A stretch of DNA of 64,000 bases from Candidatus Poribacteria bacterium. GTDB lineage: Bacteria > Poribacteria > WGA-4E > WGA-3G. Location: NCBI GenBank assembly GCA_026710795.1, contig JAPOQK010000034.1, positions 1 through 64,000 of the forward strand, written 5' to 3'. Numbering within the stretch: position 1 is the first letter of the stretch; the number at the start of each line of letters is the position of its first letter. Positions 44,257 through 53,059 of the stretch are shown here, in pieces. The notes under the pieces were generated by a model that was given only the letters and a program-made list of their open reading frames with translations, did not search any database and was not told the DNA's origin. A program made the translations under genes and the position numbers.

Positions 44257-45099
44257 TTAAAACACAAACTGCATTGACAAAAACAGATAACGACTACAAA
44301 ACTCACCCAAAAATACAGTAATAATTGCAATGAAAAGAAAACCCGTTGCTGCACGCGTTGCACCTACTTCATCCTTCGCAACAGATTTAGGTCGTAAACA
44401 GTCCCAAGAAATAAAATAGAGTATTAATGTTCCAGCATATCCAATTCCCAACCGCATCCAAAAAATAAGTTCGTAATGAAAATTAAATGAAACCGTATTT
44501 TGTGCTTGAGACCTAATCAACATATTTACACCAAACAGAGAAATTGATAGTACGAGCGAACAAAGCAACACAATATTATACCTTCTCAAATAGGCTACAG
44601 GCAATTCAGGTATAACAAGATACCAGTGACCAAACCACATACCAGTATGAACAGCACCCAGCAGAACTGCAGATGTTAAAAATTGGAGAGTTAACAGATA
44701 TTTTACACCAGGAAATTGGACGACTTCAATATAGTTGAACGCACTAAACAGAATCCATACGATACCAATGATCATGCCAAGATAGAATAGTACATCGGTA
44801 AGTAAAGAAGATTTGAACCACCAACTCAGTGTATAAATAAAGACAATGAGAACGAAACATAGTACAAGAGCAGATTCAACATTCACCCAACTCCCAAAAA
44901 AGTTGAAAACGGTAACCTGTGTTTCATTCAGATATAGATTAGCACAACGCGCTAATACAACCACAAGTAGGTATATACCACCCATCAAACGATAGTAGTT
45001 AGCACCCACCACGCCTTTCGGTATGAAAAGCATGACTGCAAACCCACCTACTGCAAGTTGGCTAAAAACAAGATAAAAAATCTCTGCAATACTAAACAT
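44257..45099 (-). CDS. Multi-pass membrane protein of unknown function
   Basis: 280 aa with about eight hydrophobic helices. The centre carries histidines in GAVHTGMWFGHWYLVIPEL that could ligate heme or metal. It ends with LGEFCSRYLFLSMQFVF. I do not recognise the family; the layout is reminiscent of cytochrome-associated membrane subunits. It lies after rplL, beyond a probable terminator (45113-45147), in the place where rpoB is commonly found. SD is not clear. Confidence 0.65.
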   Translation of the reverse strand: MFSIAEIFYLVFSQLAVGGFAVMLFIPKGVVGANYYRLMGGIYLLVVVLARCANLYLNETQVTVFNFFGSWVNVESALVLCFVLIVFIYTLSWWFKSSLLTDVLFYLGMIIGIVWILFSAFNYIEVVQFPGVKYLLTLQFLTSAVLLGAVHTGMWFGHWYLVIPELPVAYLRRYNIVLLCSLVLSISLFGVNMLIRSQAQNTVSFNFHYELIFWMRLGIGYAGTLILYFISWDCLRPKSVAKDEVGATRAATGFLFIAIITVFLGEFCSRYLFLSMQFVF

Positions 45100-45112
45100 A
45101 CATTTGAAAGAG

Positions 45113-45147
45113 AAACCCCATTACAGCTTGTGACCATAACGGGGTTT
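45113..45147 (-). terminator. Probable terminator after rplL
   Basis: AAACCCC (45113-45119) pairs with GGGGTTT (45141-45147), followed on the minus strand by CTCTTTC. The T-run is weak. Confidence 0.5.
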
Positions 45148-45197
45148 GCATAAATTTACTTGTCAGATGATTTCATAGGTTGAAGAAATTAAATACA

Positions 45198-45596
45198 CTA
45201 TTGAATTTCAACCACCGCGCCGATGGCTTCAAGCTGCTCTTTTGTCTTTTCTGCATCCTCTTTGCTGACACCTTCTTGAATGACAACTGGTGCAGATTCG
45301 ACTTTCTCTTTAGCTTCTTTCAAGCCTAATCCGGTAATAGCGCGCACCTCTTTAATTACTGGTATTTTCTGTCCGCCGATTTCTTTGAGTTGGACATCAA
45401 ACTCGGTTTTCTCTGCTGCCTCTTCCTCTTCAGCATCTCCAGCTGCCCCTGCAGCAGGAACTGCACCCGCTACTGCCATCGCTGGCATCGCAGACGCACT
45501 CACACCAAATTTTTCTTCCAAGGCTTTCACCAACTCAGAGAGTTCCAGAACAGACATCTCACTTATTTCATCTATCAATTTTTCTATATCTGCCAT
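45198..45596 (-). CDS. rplL: 50S ribosomal protein L7/L12
   Basis: 132 aa. The N-terminal dimerisation helix [29 protein letters not shown], an Ala-rich hinge (about 36-57), and a C-terminal domain with [35 protein letters not shown] and [17 protein letters not shown]. It is the stalk protein that recruits translation factors. AAGGA precedes the ATG. It is 33 bases downstream of rplJ. Confidence 0.97.
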   Translation of the reverse strand: MADIEKLIDEISEMSVLELSELVKALEEKFGVSASAMPAMAVAGAVPAAGAAGDAEEEEAAEKTEFDVQLKEIGGQKIPVIKEVRAITGLGLKEAKEKVESAPVVIQEGVSKEDAEKTKEQLEAIGAVVEIQ

Positions 45597-45629
45597 TGTT
45601 AATTCCTTTCTTAATCTTATTAATTATGC

Positions 45630-46190
45630 CTATTCGGCTGCTTTCTTCTGTTCACTGATCTGTGTCAGCACAGATGTTACTTGACCTATTGTCCTACTAA
45701 GTACATTGACGAAACGCGTCATAGGTGACCCGTTATTCAAGACATTAACAAGTCCATACAACGGAGCACTGATGCCACCGATAGCCTGACCAATCAATAC
45801 CTCTTTTGAAGGCATGTCCTGAAGTGCTTTAACGGCATCTGCGTCAACTACCTGTTTACCAAGAACACCACCTTTAACTTGCAAACTCTCGTGTTCCTCG
45901 CTAAATTCAAAGAGAATTTTACTAACTGCAGCAGGATCATCGCTCGCAGCAAGGGCAGTGTTACCTTTTAAATATGGCGCAAGTCCTTCAATTTCTCTTT
46001 CTTGCGCAACAACGTTAATTAACGTATTCTTACAGACCTTATATTGAATATTCGCAGAACGCAACTGCTGACGTAAGTCATTTACCTCGGCAACAGAAAG
46101 TCCTTGAAAATCTGTTAACAGAACTACGTCTGAGCTTTCGAATAGCTCACGAATCTGTCCAACCTGCTGAACATTGGCTTCATTCGGCAT
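45630..46190 (-). CDS. rplJ: 50S ribosomal protein L10
   Basis: 186 aa. It contains VVLLTDFQGLSVAEVNDLRQQL and IQYKVCKNTLINV, typical of L10, which anchors L12 dimers to the ribosome. The C-terminal part is the L12-binding helix. AAAGGAG precedes the ATG. The 5' leader carries a strong attenuator hairpin (46234-46256), consistent with autogenous control by L10-L12. Confidence 0.96.
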   Translation of the reverse strand: MPNEANVQQVGQIRELFESSDVVLLTDFQGLSVAEVNDLRQQLRSANIQYKVCKNTLINVVAQEREIEGLAPYLKGNTALAASDDPAAVSKILFEFSEEHESLQVKGGVLGKQVVDADAVKALQDMPSKEVLIGQAIGGISAPLYGLVNVLNNGSPMTRFVNVLSRTIGQVTSVLTQISEQKKAAE

Positions 46191-46233
46191 AGGTTAGCTC
46201 CTTTCACATCATGACAACTCAATCCAGAAATAG

Positions 46234-46256
46234 AAAAACCCCCAGATACCTGGAGG
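46234..46256 (-). terminator. Attenuator hairpin in the rplJ leader
   Basis: Minus strand: CCTCCAG (46256-46250), loop GTAT, CTGGGGG (46245-46239), then TTTTT (46238-46234). It is an intrinsic terminator placed between rplA and rplJ, 44 bases before the rplJ start. The ~260-base leader is the right place for an L10-leader RNA. Confidence 0.75.
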
Positions 46257-46454
46257 CTTGACCTAACTACGGTAGTCTAAAACTTACACCAATACGGATG
46301 AAAGTAATCCTGACTTTATCCGAGTCTCGGTAGGTAATTAAGCCCTAAGCCCCTACTTTCTGCAACTCTATTCTGTTTTACAAAATTGTCAACTATTCCT
46401 TATTATCCATTTCCACTGGTTACAGCGGAAGCCATTTCTCTACAGTTCTAATTC

Positions 46455-47153
46455 CTACAAAAACTGTTGAGGATCAATCCGTATACTTGCACCCATCGTT
46501 GCGGATATCGCTACACTACGAATATATCTTCCTTTAGTCGCAGCAGGACGCGCTTTGACAAGGGAATCCATCACAATGTTCAGATTATCCTTTATTTGGG
46601 GTTCTTCAAATGAGACCTTACCAATCGGCACATGAACAATACCGGATGTCCGCTCAACACGATATTCTATTTGTCCCGCCTTAATATTCTGAAGTGTCTC
46701 AGTAACATCATTCGTAACAGTACCTGCTTTTGGGTTAGGCATCAATCCACGCGGACCTAAAACCCTCCCTAACTTCGGCATAATACTCCGCATCAGGTCA
46801 GGTGTAGCAACCGTCGCATCAAAATCAAGCCAACCATCAACGATTTTTTCAACTAAATCATCGGTACCAACAAAATCAGCACCAGCTTCTTCTGCTTCAC
46901 GCGCCTTATCACCCTCGGCAAACACAACAACACGAACAGACTTACCTGTACCGTGTGGAAGTGATACGGTACCACGGATATTTTCCTCGGCATTACGCGC
47001 ATCTATACCAAGACGAGATGCCAAATCTATAGTTTCATCAAACTTCGCTGTACTTGTTTTCTTTAAAAGTGAAATAGCATCATCAACCGTGTATAAATTG
47101 AGTCTCTCAACCTGTTGTGCTATATCACGATAACGTTTACCTCTTCTCGCCAT
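46455..47153 (-). CDS. rplA: 50S ribosomal protein L1
   Basis: 232 aa. It starts [18 protein letters not shown] and contains [43 protein letters not shown] and the C-terminal [22 protein letters not shown], all diagnostic. GGAG lies 6 bases before this ATG; a TTG 12 bases upstream includes that site. It binds 23S rRNA and often represses its own mRNA. Confidence 0.97.
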   Translation of the reverse strand: MARRGKRYRDIAQQVERLNLYTVDDAISLLKKTSTAKFDETIDLASRLGIDARNAEENIRGTVSLPHGTGKSVRVVVFAEGDKAREAEEAGADFVGTDDLVEKIVDGWLDFDATVATPDLMRSIMPKLGRVLGPRGLMPNPKAGTVTNDVTETLQNIKAGQIEYRVERTSGIVHVPIGKVSFEEPQIKDNLNIVMDSLVKARPAATKGRYIRSVAISATMGASIRIDPQQFL

Positions 47154-47227
47154 ATTGTTCTCCAAATGTAAGATTAAAACCTAACTTCTTATGCTATACA
47201 AAACTATTCTCAAAATGTCTCTGAGTA

Positions 47228-47650
47228 CTAAGTGATATTTAATCCCATACTGCGCGCTGTACCTTCAACCATACGTACAGCAGCTTCAATATCAGTTGTA
47301 TTCAGATCAGGTAATTTCGTTTGCGCAATCTCTCGAATCTGATCTGTAGTTACATTAGCCACCTTAGTCCGATTTGGTTCGCCAGAACCTTTTACAATCT
47401 TTGCAGCGGATTTGAGCAACACTGCTGCAGGTGGAGATTTGACTGCAAAGGTAAATGAACGATCACTATAACAAGTTATAATCGTGGTAACAATCATACC
47501 ACTTTGCTGTTGAGTTTGCGCATTGAAGGTCTTGATGAATTCCTGCAGGTTAATCATATAAGGTGCAAGACTTGGACCGACCGGTGGTTGTGGAGTCGCC
47601 TGTCCAGAAACTAATTGCAGTTTTACTTCACCTGCCACTTTTTTTGCCAT
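47228..47650 (-). CDS. rplK: 50S ribosomal protein L11
   Basis: 140 aa. It starts [20 protein letters not shown] with [17 protein letters not shown], and has [20 protein letters not shown] near the middle and [14 protein letters not shown] at the end. It forms the GTPase-associated centre with 23S rRNA. GGGAG precedes the ATG. The usual LGQ/LG position reads SLAPY, a small variation. Confidence 0.97.
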   Translation of the reverse strand: MAKKVAGEVKLQLVSGQATPQPPVGPSLAPYMINLQEFIKTFNAQTQQQSGMIVTTIITCYSDRSFTFAVKSPPAAVLLKSAAKIVKGSGEPNRTKVANVTTDQIREIAQTKLPDLNTTDIEAAVRMVEGTARSMGLNIT

Positions 47651-47680
47651 TATGTTACTTCTCCCTATCTTACATAATAT

Positions 47681-48253
47681 TTAGAGTCTTTCAACTCCCA
47701 TGAATCCCAATTCAAGCGGGGTTGAACGTCCAAAGATTGTAATTGAAAGGCTTAAACGTTGACGTTGTGCGTCAATTCCAAGGATTTCTGCTGTAAAGGA
47801 ACTGAAAGGTCCCTCAATAACACGAACCTTATCACCAACAGAGTAAGTAATCTCTGGCACTGGGGCTGATTCTTCTACAGTGGAACTTTCCAACATACGT
47901 TCAACATCTTCTGAACTCAGTGGAATTGGGTTAGCATTTCCAAGAAAATTCATCACACCTGGTGTCTCTTGCACAAATGCCCAACTCTTTTGTCCAATCT
48001 TATTTTCAGCATGCGGACCAATTTCATGCATGCTGTTGATAAGCACGTAACCAGGATACGTAGGATTACTCCTTACCTTCCGGTTTCCGTCTACATTCCT
48101 TACAGTAGTGGACATTGGAACGCTAATCTGCAAGATCTCATCACGAAGTTCCTTGTCGGAATCCGAGTCAGAGGCAAGCCGCCTTTCAAGATTAAACTGT
48201 ATTTTCTTTTCATGTCCAGTGTAGACCTGAACGATATACCAGTATCCATTCAT
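47681..48253 (-). CDS. nusG: Transcription termination/antitermination protein NusG
   Basis: 190 aa. The NGN domain starts MNGYWYIVQVYTGHEKKIQFNLERR and has RKVRSNPTYPGYVLI and FVQETPGVMNFLG. The KOW domain is near 135-165 (YSVGDKVRVIEGPFSSFTAEI), ending LELGFMGVERL. It links RNA polymerase with the ribosome or Rho. The SD is GGGA about 8 bases before this ATG; a TTG two codons earlier is in frame. The gene starts 2 bases after the secE stop. Confidence 0.96.
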   Translation of the reverse strand: MNGYWYIVQVYTGHEKKIQFNLERRLASDSDSDKELRDEILQISVPMSTTVRNVDGNRKVRSNPTYPGYVLINSMHEIGPHAENKIGQKSWAFVQETPGVMNFLGNANPIPLSSEDVERMLESSTVEESAPVPEITYSVGDKVRVIEGPFSSFTAEILGIDAQRQRLSLSITIFGRSTPLELGFMGVERL

Positions 48254-48255
48254 GA

Positions 48256-48636
48256 TCAATTCCCACTGAGAAATAACTCTCTTAAGAAAGACATCCCAAA
48301 TCCTTTCATCGATTCATCAAGATTCAGGACATAGGTACCAACAAGAACCACAACAAGAGGAACACAAGCAACAGCAGTCATGTGTAACCGACGATTCTCC
48401 GAATCTTTAGAAAGGACAAATACTAATATAGGGATTGCAATTAATATTAAATTTGCAGGCCATATCCATTCTGGATTCACAGGACTACCATCAACTAACC
48501 AGATAAATACACCTAACATCGCTGAAGCAATCAATACAACAATAGTACTTCCACGAACCTGTTCTGCATCCGGTTTAGTTACCTTCTGCCATTCCAACAT
48601 TATATTCTGTATGTAATCTTTTATTCGTTTTATCAT
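48256..48636 (-). CDS. secE: Preprotein translocase subunit SecE, extended
   Basis: 126 aa. The SecE core is seen near residues 3-55: IKDYIQNIMLEWQKVTKPDAEQVRGS then VVLIASAMLGVFIWLVD. After it come two more hydrophobic helices (about 62-80 and 92-110) and a tail, so it is about twice the length of the single-helix SecE of many bacteria. An ATG at 48675 would translate the antisense side of the tRNA-Trp and is rejected. It is positioned between tRNA-Trp and nusG as in many genomes. Confidence 0.9.
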   Translation of the reverse strand: MIKRIKDYIQNIMLEWQKVTKPDAEQVRGSTIVVLIASAMLGVFIWLVDGSPVNPEWIWPANLILIAIPILVFVLSKDSENRRLHMTAVACVPLVVVLVGTYVLNLDESMKGFGMSFLRELFLSGN

Positions 48637-48645
48637 GATACAAGG

Positions 48646-48719
48646 CAGGCCAGGAGGGATTCGAACCCCCAACATCCGGTTTTGGAGACCGGCGCTCTAC
48701 CAGTTGGAGCTACTGGCCT
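48646..48719 (-). tRNA. trnW: tRNA-Trp (CCA)
   Basis: Acceptor AGGCCAG pairs with CTGGCCT. The anticodon loop CTCCAAA carries CCA. The T arm GGGGGTTCGAATCCCTC is standard. Immediately upstream of secE. Confidence 0.95.
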
Positions 48720-48731
48720 ATGCTATATAAT

Positions 48732-48884
48732 TTATCTCGTCTCCTTATGGAGTGTATGCTTACGACAGAAACGACAATACTTCTTACGCTCATATCGATC
48801 CTGCTGTGTACGACGATTGCGAGTTGTTACATAATTACGTTGTTTGCACGCATCACATGCTAAGGTCACAATATCTCTGGGCAT
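48732..48884 (-). CDS. rpmG: 50S ribosomal protein L33
   Basis: 50 aa: it starts [19 protein letters not shown] and ends [17 protein letters not shown]. Two CxxC pairs (C10-C13 and C39-C42) give the zinc-binding form of L33. The zinc form is often exchanged for a zinc-free paralogue under zinc limitation in other bacteria. AAGGT lies 7 bases before the ATG. It lies between tRNA-Thr(GGT) and tRNA-Trp. Other genomes place tufB in this gap as well. Confidence 0.95.
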   Translation of the reverse strand: MPRDIVTLACDACKQRNYVTTRNRRTQQDRYERKKYCRFCRKHTLHKETR

Positions 48885-48909
48885 TATTTCTACCTTTATA
48901 TATATTAAG

Positions 48910-48985
<76 letters not shown>

Positions 48986-49002
48986 AATTCATTCAAGGAA
49001 CA

Positions 49003-49075
49003 AGCGGGAGACGGGATTCGAACCCGCGACGCATGGCTTGGAAGGCCAATGCTCTACCAGCTGAGCTACTCCCGC
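49003..49075 (-). tRNA. trnG: tRNA-Gly (TCC)
   Basis: Acceptor GCGGGAG pairs with CTCCCGC. The anticodon loop CTTCCAA carries TCC. The outermost anticodon-stem pair is a T-T mismatch. Confidence 0.94.
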
Positions 49076-49085
49076 AAAATATAAA

Positions 49086-49167
49086 TGGGGGCGGACGGAT
49101 TCGAACCGCCGTAGGCATAGCCAACAGATTTACAGTCTGCCCTTTTTGACCGCTCAAGCACACCCCC
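49086..49167 (-). tRNA. trnY: tRNA-Tyr (GTA)
   Basis: Acceptor GGGGGTG pairs with CGCCCCC. The anticodon loop CTGTAAA carries GTA. The long variable arm of class II tRNAs is present. Confidence 0.94.
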
Positions 49168-49174
49168 AAACAGA

Positions 49175-49246
49175 AGCTGACGAGAGGAATCGAACCTCCA
49201 ACCTAGTGATTACAAATCACTTGCTCTACCATTGAGCCACGTCAGC
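49175..49246 (-). tRNA. trnT: tRNA-Thr (TGT)
   Basis: Acceptor GCTGACG pairs with CGTCAGC. The anticodon loop TTTGTAA carries TGT. First tRNA of the Thr-Tyr-Gly-Thr run. Confidence 0.95.
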
Positions 49247-49281
49247 ACAAATGTGCTAATATAAACTCGTCTGTCAAATTA

Positions 49282-49310
49282 AAATACCTCAGGCTTATGC
49301 TGAAGTATTT
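49282..49310 (-). terminator. Hairpin between rpoZ and the tRNA cluster
   Basis: AAATAC-TCAG pairs with CTGA-GTATTT with one mismatch, followed on the minus strand by TTTTAATTTG. A terminator or attenuator for rpoZ is possible. Confidence 0.45.
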
Positions 49311-49378
49311 GGATTCTTCACCCCTTTAAGTATACAAACTTTATCCACGTTTGTCAAAAAAACCTAACCTAAACTCAA

Positions 49379-49753
49379 TTACGCTGTATCATCCTCAGAT
49401 ACAACTTCCCCCTCTTCCGCATTCTCCTCAACTTCCTTCTCGCTATCTTCAGTCGATTTTTCACCATATAATTCTGCCAAATGATCTTCTCCTTCAACAG
49501 AATCATAACCTTCAGATTCAGATGTGAACTGAGAGTTTTCCCCAGATTCAGCCGTTTCAGTATCAACTATCTTATACGACAATTCACCTGATGATAATTC
49601 ATCTGTTGCTATTGAGACCGGTTTTTGTTTTTTCGATAAACCCGCACCCAACAACTCGTCATTTAATGAACGAGCTCGTTTCGCAATTACATTAACGGCA
49701 AGATACTTATTTGGCACATGTTTAACCAACTCTTCAAGATAGACAATAGCCAT
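49379..49753 (-). CDS. rpoZ: RNA polymerase omega subunit with long acidic tail
   Basis: 124 aa. MAIVYLEELVKHVPNKYLAVNVIAKRARSLND is the omega core (the conserved pattern is xVPNxxxLVxxxAKRARxL). About 60-70 residues of an acidic, Ser/Glu-rich and probably disordered tail follow (GENSQFTSESEG and EEGEVVSEDDTA). Usual omega proteins are 60-100 aa. TGGAG lies 7 bases before this ATG; a start ten codons upstream is unlikely. It lies upstream of the tRNA-rpmG-secE-nusG-rpl cluster, on the same strand. Confidence 0.8.
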   Translation of the reverse strand: MAIVYLEELVKHVPNKYLAVNVIAKRARSLNDELLGAGLSKKQKPVSIATDELSSGELSYKIVDTETAESGENSQFTSESEGYDSVEGEDHLAELYGEKSTEDSEKEVEENAEEGEVVSEDDTA

Positions 49754-49827
49754 TTTATTACTCCATTTGATTGCAAGACTCATTACTATAATTATACTGA
49801 AATTCTAAGGTGAAGTCAAATTAAATT

Positions 49828-49856
49828 TTGACATACACTCAGCAAAATGGTAAAAT
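49828..49856 (+). promoter_or_regulatory. Promoter for mqnC
   Basis: TTGACA (49828-49833), 17-base spacer, TAAAAT (49851-49856), 39 bases before the ATG. Confidence 0.7.
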
Positions 49857-49895
49857 ATATCAATAAACATGACACCACTTGTAAAAGGATAATAA

Positions 49896-50969
49896 ATGCG
49901 AATGGATACTACCGTTCAACACATTTTGGAAAAAGTTCTCTCAGAAGAACGTTTAGACTTTGACGATGCATTAACACTTTTCAAAAGTCATGACCTACTT
50001 GCACTCGGACATGCCGCTGATATCATTCGAACAAAAATGCATCCAGATGGATATGTAACTTACATTGTCGACAGAAACATAAACTATACCAACTGGTGTT
50101 ATGTTGATTGCGACTTTTGTGCTTTCTATCGACACAGAAAAGACCCTGACGCTTATGTGATGGAACGCGATGAACTCGGACAAAAAATACAAGAAACACT
50201 TGATCTGGGTGGAGAACTAATTCTTATGCAAGGCGGATTACACCCAAAACTCAAATTGGAGTGGTACGAGGATTTACTCCGATGGATAAAAGCAAACTAC
50301 AAAATACATATCCACGGGTTTTCTCCTCCTGAACTGGATTGGTTTGCAAAAATAAATCGTATGTCCTTGCAAGAAATGCTTATTCGACTAAAAGAAGCAG
50401 GTCTGGATTCTATTCCCGGTGGAGGAGCTGAAATTCTTACCGACCATGCACGCAACATAATCAGTCCAAAAAAGTGCACTGCTGATGAATGGCTTGAAGT
50501 AATGAGACAAGGACACCTCATAGGACTAAAATCAAGTGCTACTATGATGTACGGACACGTAGAAAGTTATGCTGAACGGGTGGAACATCTCATGCGATTG
50601 CGTGATCTACAAGATGAAACAGGTGGGTTCACAGCATTTATATGTTGGTCATTTCAACCCAGTAACACTGAACTTGCACATATACCACCTGCGGGAAGTT
50701 ATGAATACCTAAAGACCTTAGCAATCTCACGACTATTTCTGGATAATATCAAAAACTTCCAATCCTCCTGGGTTACACAAGGTCCAAAAATTGGGCAACT
50801 TTCACTGAAGTTTGGAGCAAACGATATGGGAGGAACGATGATAGAAGAAAACGTCGTCAGTAAAGCTGGAACAGTCTATTGCATGCCAATAGATGAAATC
50901 GAACGAACCATCTCAGAATTAGGATACATTCCAAAACGGAGAAACTTCTTCTACGACATCCTCAACTAA
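49896..50969 (+). CDS. mqnC: Cyclic dehypoxanthinyl futalosine synthase (radical SAM)
   Basis: 357 aa. C68-x3-C72-x2-C75 (WCYVDCDFCAF) binds the 4Fe-4S/SAM centre. LILMQGGLHPKLKLEWYE, DSIPGGGAEILTD, SATMMYGHVES and DETGGFTAFICWSFQPSNT are MqnC-type segments. It cyclises dehypoxanthine futalosine on the futalosine route to menaquinone. AAAGGA precedes the ATG and a good promoter lies upstream. MqnA, MqnD and MqnE genes are not in the window. It is convergent with the foldase gene and overlaps it by 4 bases. Confidence 0.93.
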   Translation: MRMDTTVQHILEKVLSEERLDFDDALTLFKSHDLLALGHAADIIRTKMHPDGYVTYIVDRNINYTNWCYVDCDFCAFYRHRKDPDAYVMERDELGQKIQETLDLGGELILMQGGLHPKLKLEWYEDLLRWIKANYKIHIHGFSPPELDWFAKINRMSLQEMLIRLKEAGLDSIPGGGAEILTDHARNIISPKKCTADEWLEVMRQGHLIGLKSSATMMYGHVESYAERVEHLMRLRDLQDETGGFTAFICWSFQPSNTELAHIPPAGSYEYLKTLAISRLFLDNIKNFQSSWVTQGPKIGQLSLKFGANDMGGTMIEENVVSKAGTVYCMPIDEIERTISELGYIPKRRNFFYDILN

Positions 50970-52930
50970 CGATAATCCTCGTGCACCCAAACATTCGCAA
51001 TCTCTTTGCGTGCAGCAAACCAATTATCATACGCATCCTGTTTCTTCTGTTGAAGTATAGTCTGATACCGTTTAGTTTTTTGGCTTGGGTCCGTTCGGAA
51101 CAATTCCAAATCCGGTTCCACTCGTTCAACTAATTCAATAATGTATGCCGATGAATCTCCTTGATACGGTCCACGCACATCTCCAACAGACATATTAAAC
51201 GCACCAAACATCACATCCTTTGAGTTCCCCATACCTGAAACATAAGAACTCCCAGCTGTCCGATTAAAGAGACTGCTCTCTTGAACTGTTTTCTCACCCG
51301 CTAATACATCTTCTTCAGCTTTATACTTTTTGACCAACGAATCCAACAACTCACCATCAGCTCGTTGATTATAAAGCTTTTCTGCAGCAGCAACTGCACG
51401 CTCTTTAGATTTTTCCGTGCGTAGGTGGTTAACCACATCAACCTTAACTTCATCAAATGTAGGAATTGCCGATGCTTTCTTTCCAAGAACAGTCGCAACA
51501 AAATAGGCTGCAACATCCCCGTTATATTTCTTCGTTTCTATTGTATTTGTTACACCCACTCCCATATCAAAGAGTTCATCAATCAATCCACCGTAAGTCC
51601 ATTTTGAACCTATTCCACCCGGAATAATGTCAGCATCCTTGGCGAAAAATCCCGTCTCACCAACAGCAAGTAATAAATCCTTGTACCGATCAAGTCCTAT
51701 TGCCGTCTCATAATCACCTACTTCAATATCAAAGAGTAGGTTCTCAGCTACCTCTTTCGCATTATCTACACCATTGATCTTAACAAGTTTGTCCTTGATT
51801 TCTATCTCTACTCCAGTGAAAGGTTTAAGAGTCGGGGCAAATTTTTCTTCCAAACTGATAATATGATATCCAAACCGTGTTTCCACCAATTCACTTACCT
51901 CTCCAGGTTTCAGTATATCAAAACACGCTTCTTCAAAAGGTTTCACCATCTGTCCACGTCCAAAATACTTACCCGGAGGAAGATCAGGATTGGTTGTTCC
52001 TAAAGCACCACCATCCGTTCCTGATGGACCTTCTGAGTGTGTCTTTGCCAAGTCAGCAAAAGATGTTCCCGCTGCTAATTCTTCAGTAATAGTCTTCAGT
52101 AATTCTTCTGCAGCTGTTTTCGTTTCCGCTTTTTGTTCCTCGGTCGCATTATCAGGAAACTTTTTCAATATGTGGCGCGCTCTAACAAGTTCTGATGTCA
52201 TAAATTCACTTTGGTTATCCGCGTAATATTTTTCAATATCCGCTTTCGATACAAAGTCAATAGGATCTATCTTAATAAACTTGACATTCACCTGTTCCTC
52301 AGTCTTGTAGTTTTCCTTATTTTTATTAAAATATTCTTCAACTTCCGAATCGTCTATATAAATTGTAGTTATATAGTCACTATGCCGAAATTCAATATAT
52401 TTTACCTTCGCCTTCTCTGACTCAAGCAAATAATCTTGTTCTGCTTCAGTATCTGTCACCAATTCAAGTGTTTGAATACCATCCCGTAACGCTGTTGAAC
52501 TCAAAAATACACGTACATTCTGTTTATATAGATCAGCAATTTCCGGTCCAAATTGGTTATATTGTTGAACTCGATTTTTATCACTTCTTATATAATGTTC
52601 AACCTCACCGTCTGTAATCTGCGCGCTGCTTTCAATCGCACGCCTTATCAAGGAATTGATAACAGTTTGTTCTACGTTTTTACGGTCAATTTCACCACCA
52701 AAATTTTGACTCCGCTGCTGCTGCGAACGCATTTGCTGTGATACCACATCCTCAAAATGACCTCTTGTTACCTCTAATGCATCAATCTTAAGTACCACTT
52801 CATCTTCAGCACCTGCACCACGTTGACCACTGGAACCACTATAAAGTAAAACGGATGCAATAACAAATACGACAGCGATAATCCACATAAATATTTGGGC
52901 AATGAATTTCTCCCGCAGAAAGATCATCAT
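50966..52930 (-). CDS. PpiD/SurA-type peptidyl-prolyl isomerase
   Basis: 654 aa. A single N-terminal membrane helix (about 10-31), then SurA-N-like helices (about 42-160), and a PPIC rotamase domain at about 248-361: ELVRARHILKKF, GTSFADLAKTHSEGPSGTDGGALG, GYHIISLEE. Further helical regions extend to the C-terminus. The layout is that of PpiD, a membrane-anchored periplasmic foldase for exported proteins. Two ATGs stand in tandem; the SD AGGAG is 12 bases upstream. It ends within the mqnC stop on the opposite strand. Confidence 0.87.
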   Translation of the reverse strand: MMIFLREKFIAQIFMWIIAVVFVIASVLLYSGSSGQRGAGAEDEVVLKIDALEVTRGHFEDVVSQQMRSQQQRSQNFGGEIDRKNVEQTVINSLIRRAIESSAQITDGEVEHYIRSDKNRVQQYNQFGPEIADLYKQNVRVFLSSTALRDGIQTLELVTDTEAEQDYLLESEKAKVKYIEFRHSDYITTIYIDDSEVEEYFNKNKENYKTEEQVNVKFIKIDPIDFVSKADIEKYYADNQSEFMTSELVRARHILKKFPDNATEEQKAETKTAAEELLKTITEELAAGTSFADLAKTHSEGPSGTDGGALGTTNPDLPPGKYFGRGQMVKPFEEACFDILKPGEVSELVETRFGYHIISLEEKFAPTLKPFTGVEIEIKDKLVKINGVDNAKEVAENLLFDIEVGDYETAIGLDRYKDLLLAVGETGFFAKDADIIPGGIGSKWTYGGLIDELFDMGVGVTNTIETKKYNGDVAAYFVATVLGKKASAIPTFDEVKVDVVNHLRTEKSKERAVAAAEKLYNQRADGELLDSLVKKYKAEEDVLAGEKTVQESSLFNRTAGSSYVSGMGNSKDVMFGAFNMSVGDVRGPYQGDSSAYIIELVERVEPDLELFRTDPSQKTKRYQTILQQKKQDAYDNWFAARKEIANVWVHEDYR

Positions 52931-53020
52931 AACGACACGTATTCTCCTCTATTTCAAATTAATCTGCTGTTAATGATAACCTATTATGGCATTTTTTTCA
53001 ATTAAAATTGCCTTAAACAC

Positions 53021-53049
53021 TTGCATTTTCTTGTGTTTTATCTTATAAT
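53021..53049 (+). promoter_or_regulatory. Promoter directly before the DNA glycosylase
   Basis: TTGCAT (53021-53026), 17-base spacer, TATAAT (53044-53049). The GTG start at 53060 is only 11 bases after the -10, so the mRNA would be nearly leaderless. Confidence 0.68.
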
Positions 53050-53059
53050 TTGTTGAAAA

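Noticed and set aside
48637-48675. N-terminal extension of SecE (MLGVRIPPGLPCI)
   Set aside because: It is translation of tRNA-Trp sequence; the internal ATG at 48636 starts the true protein.
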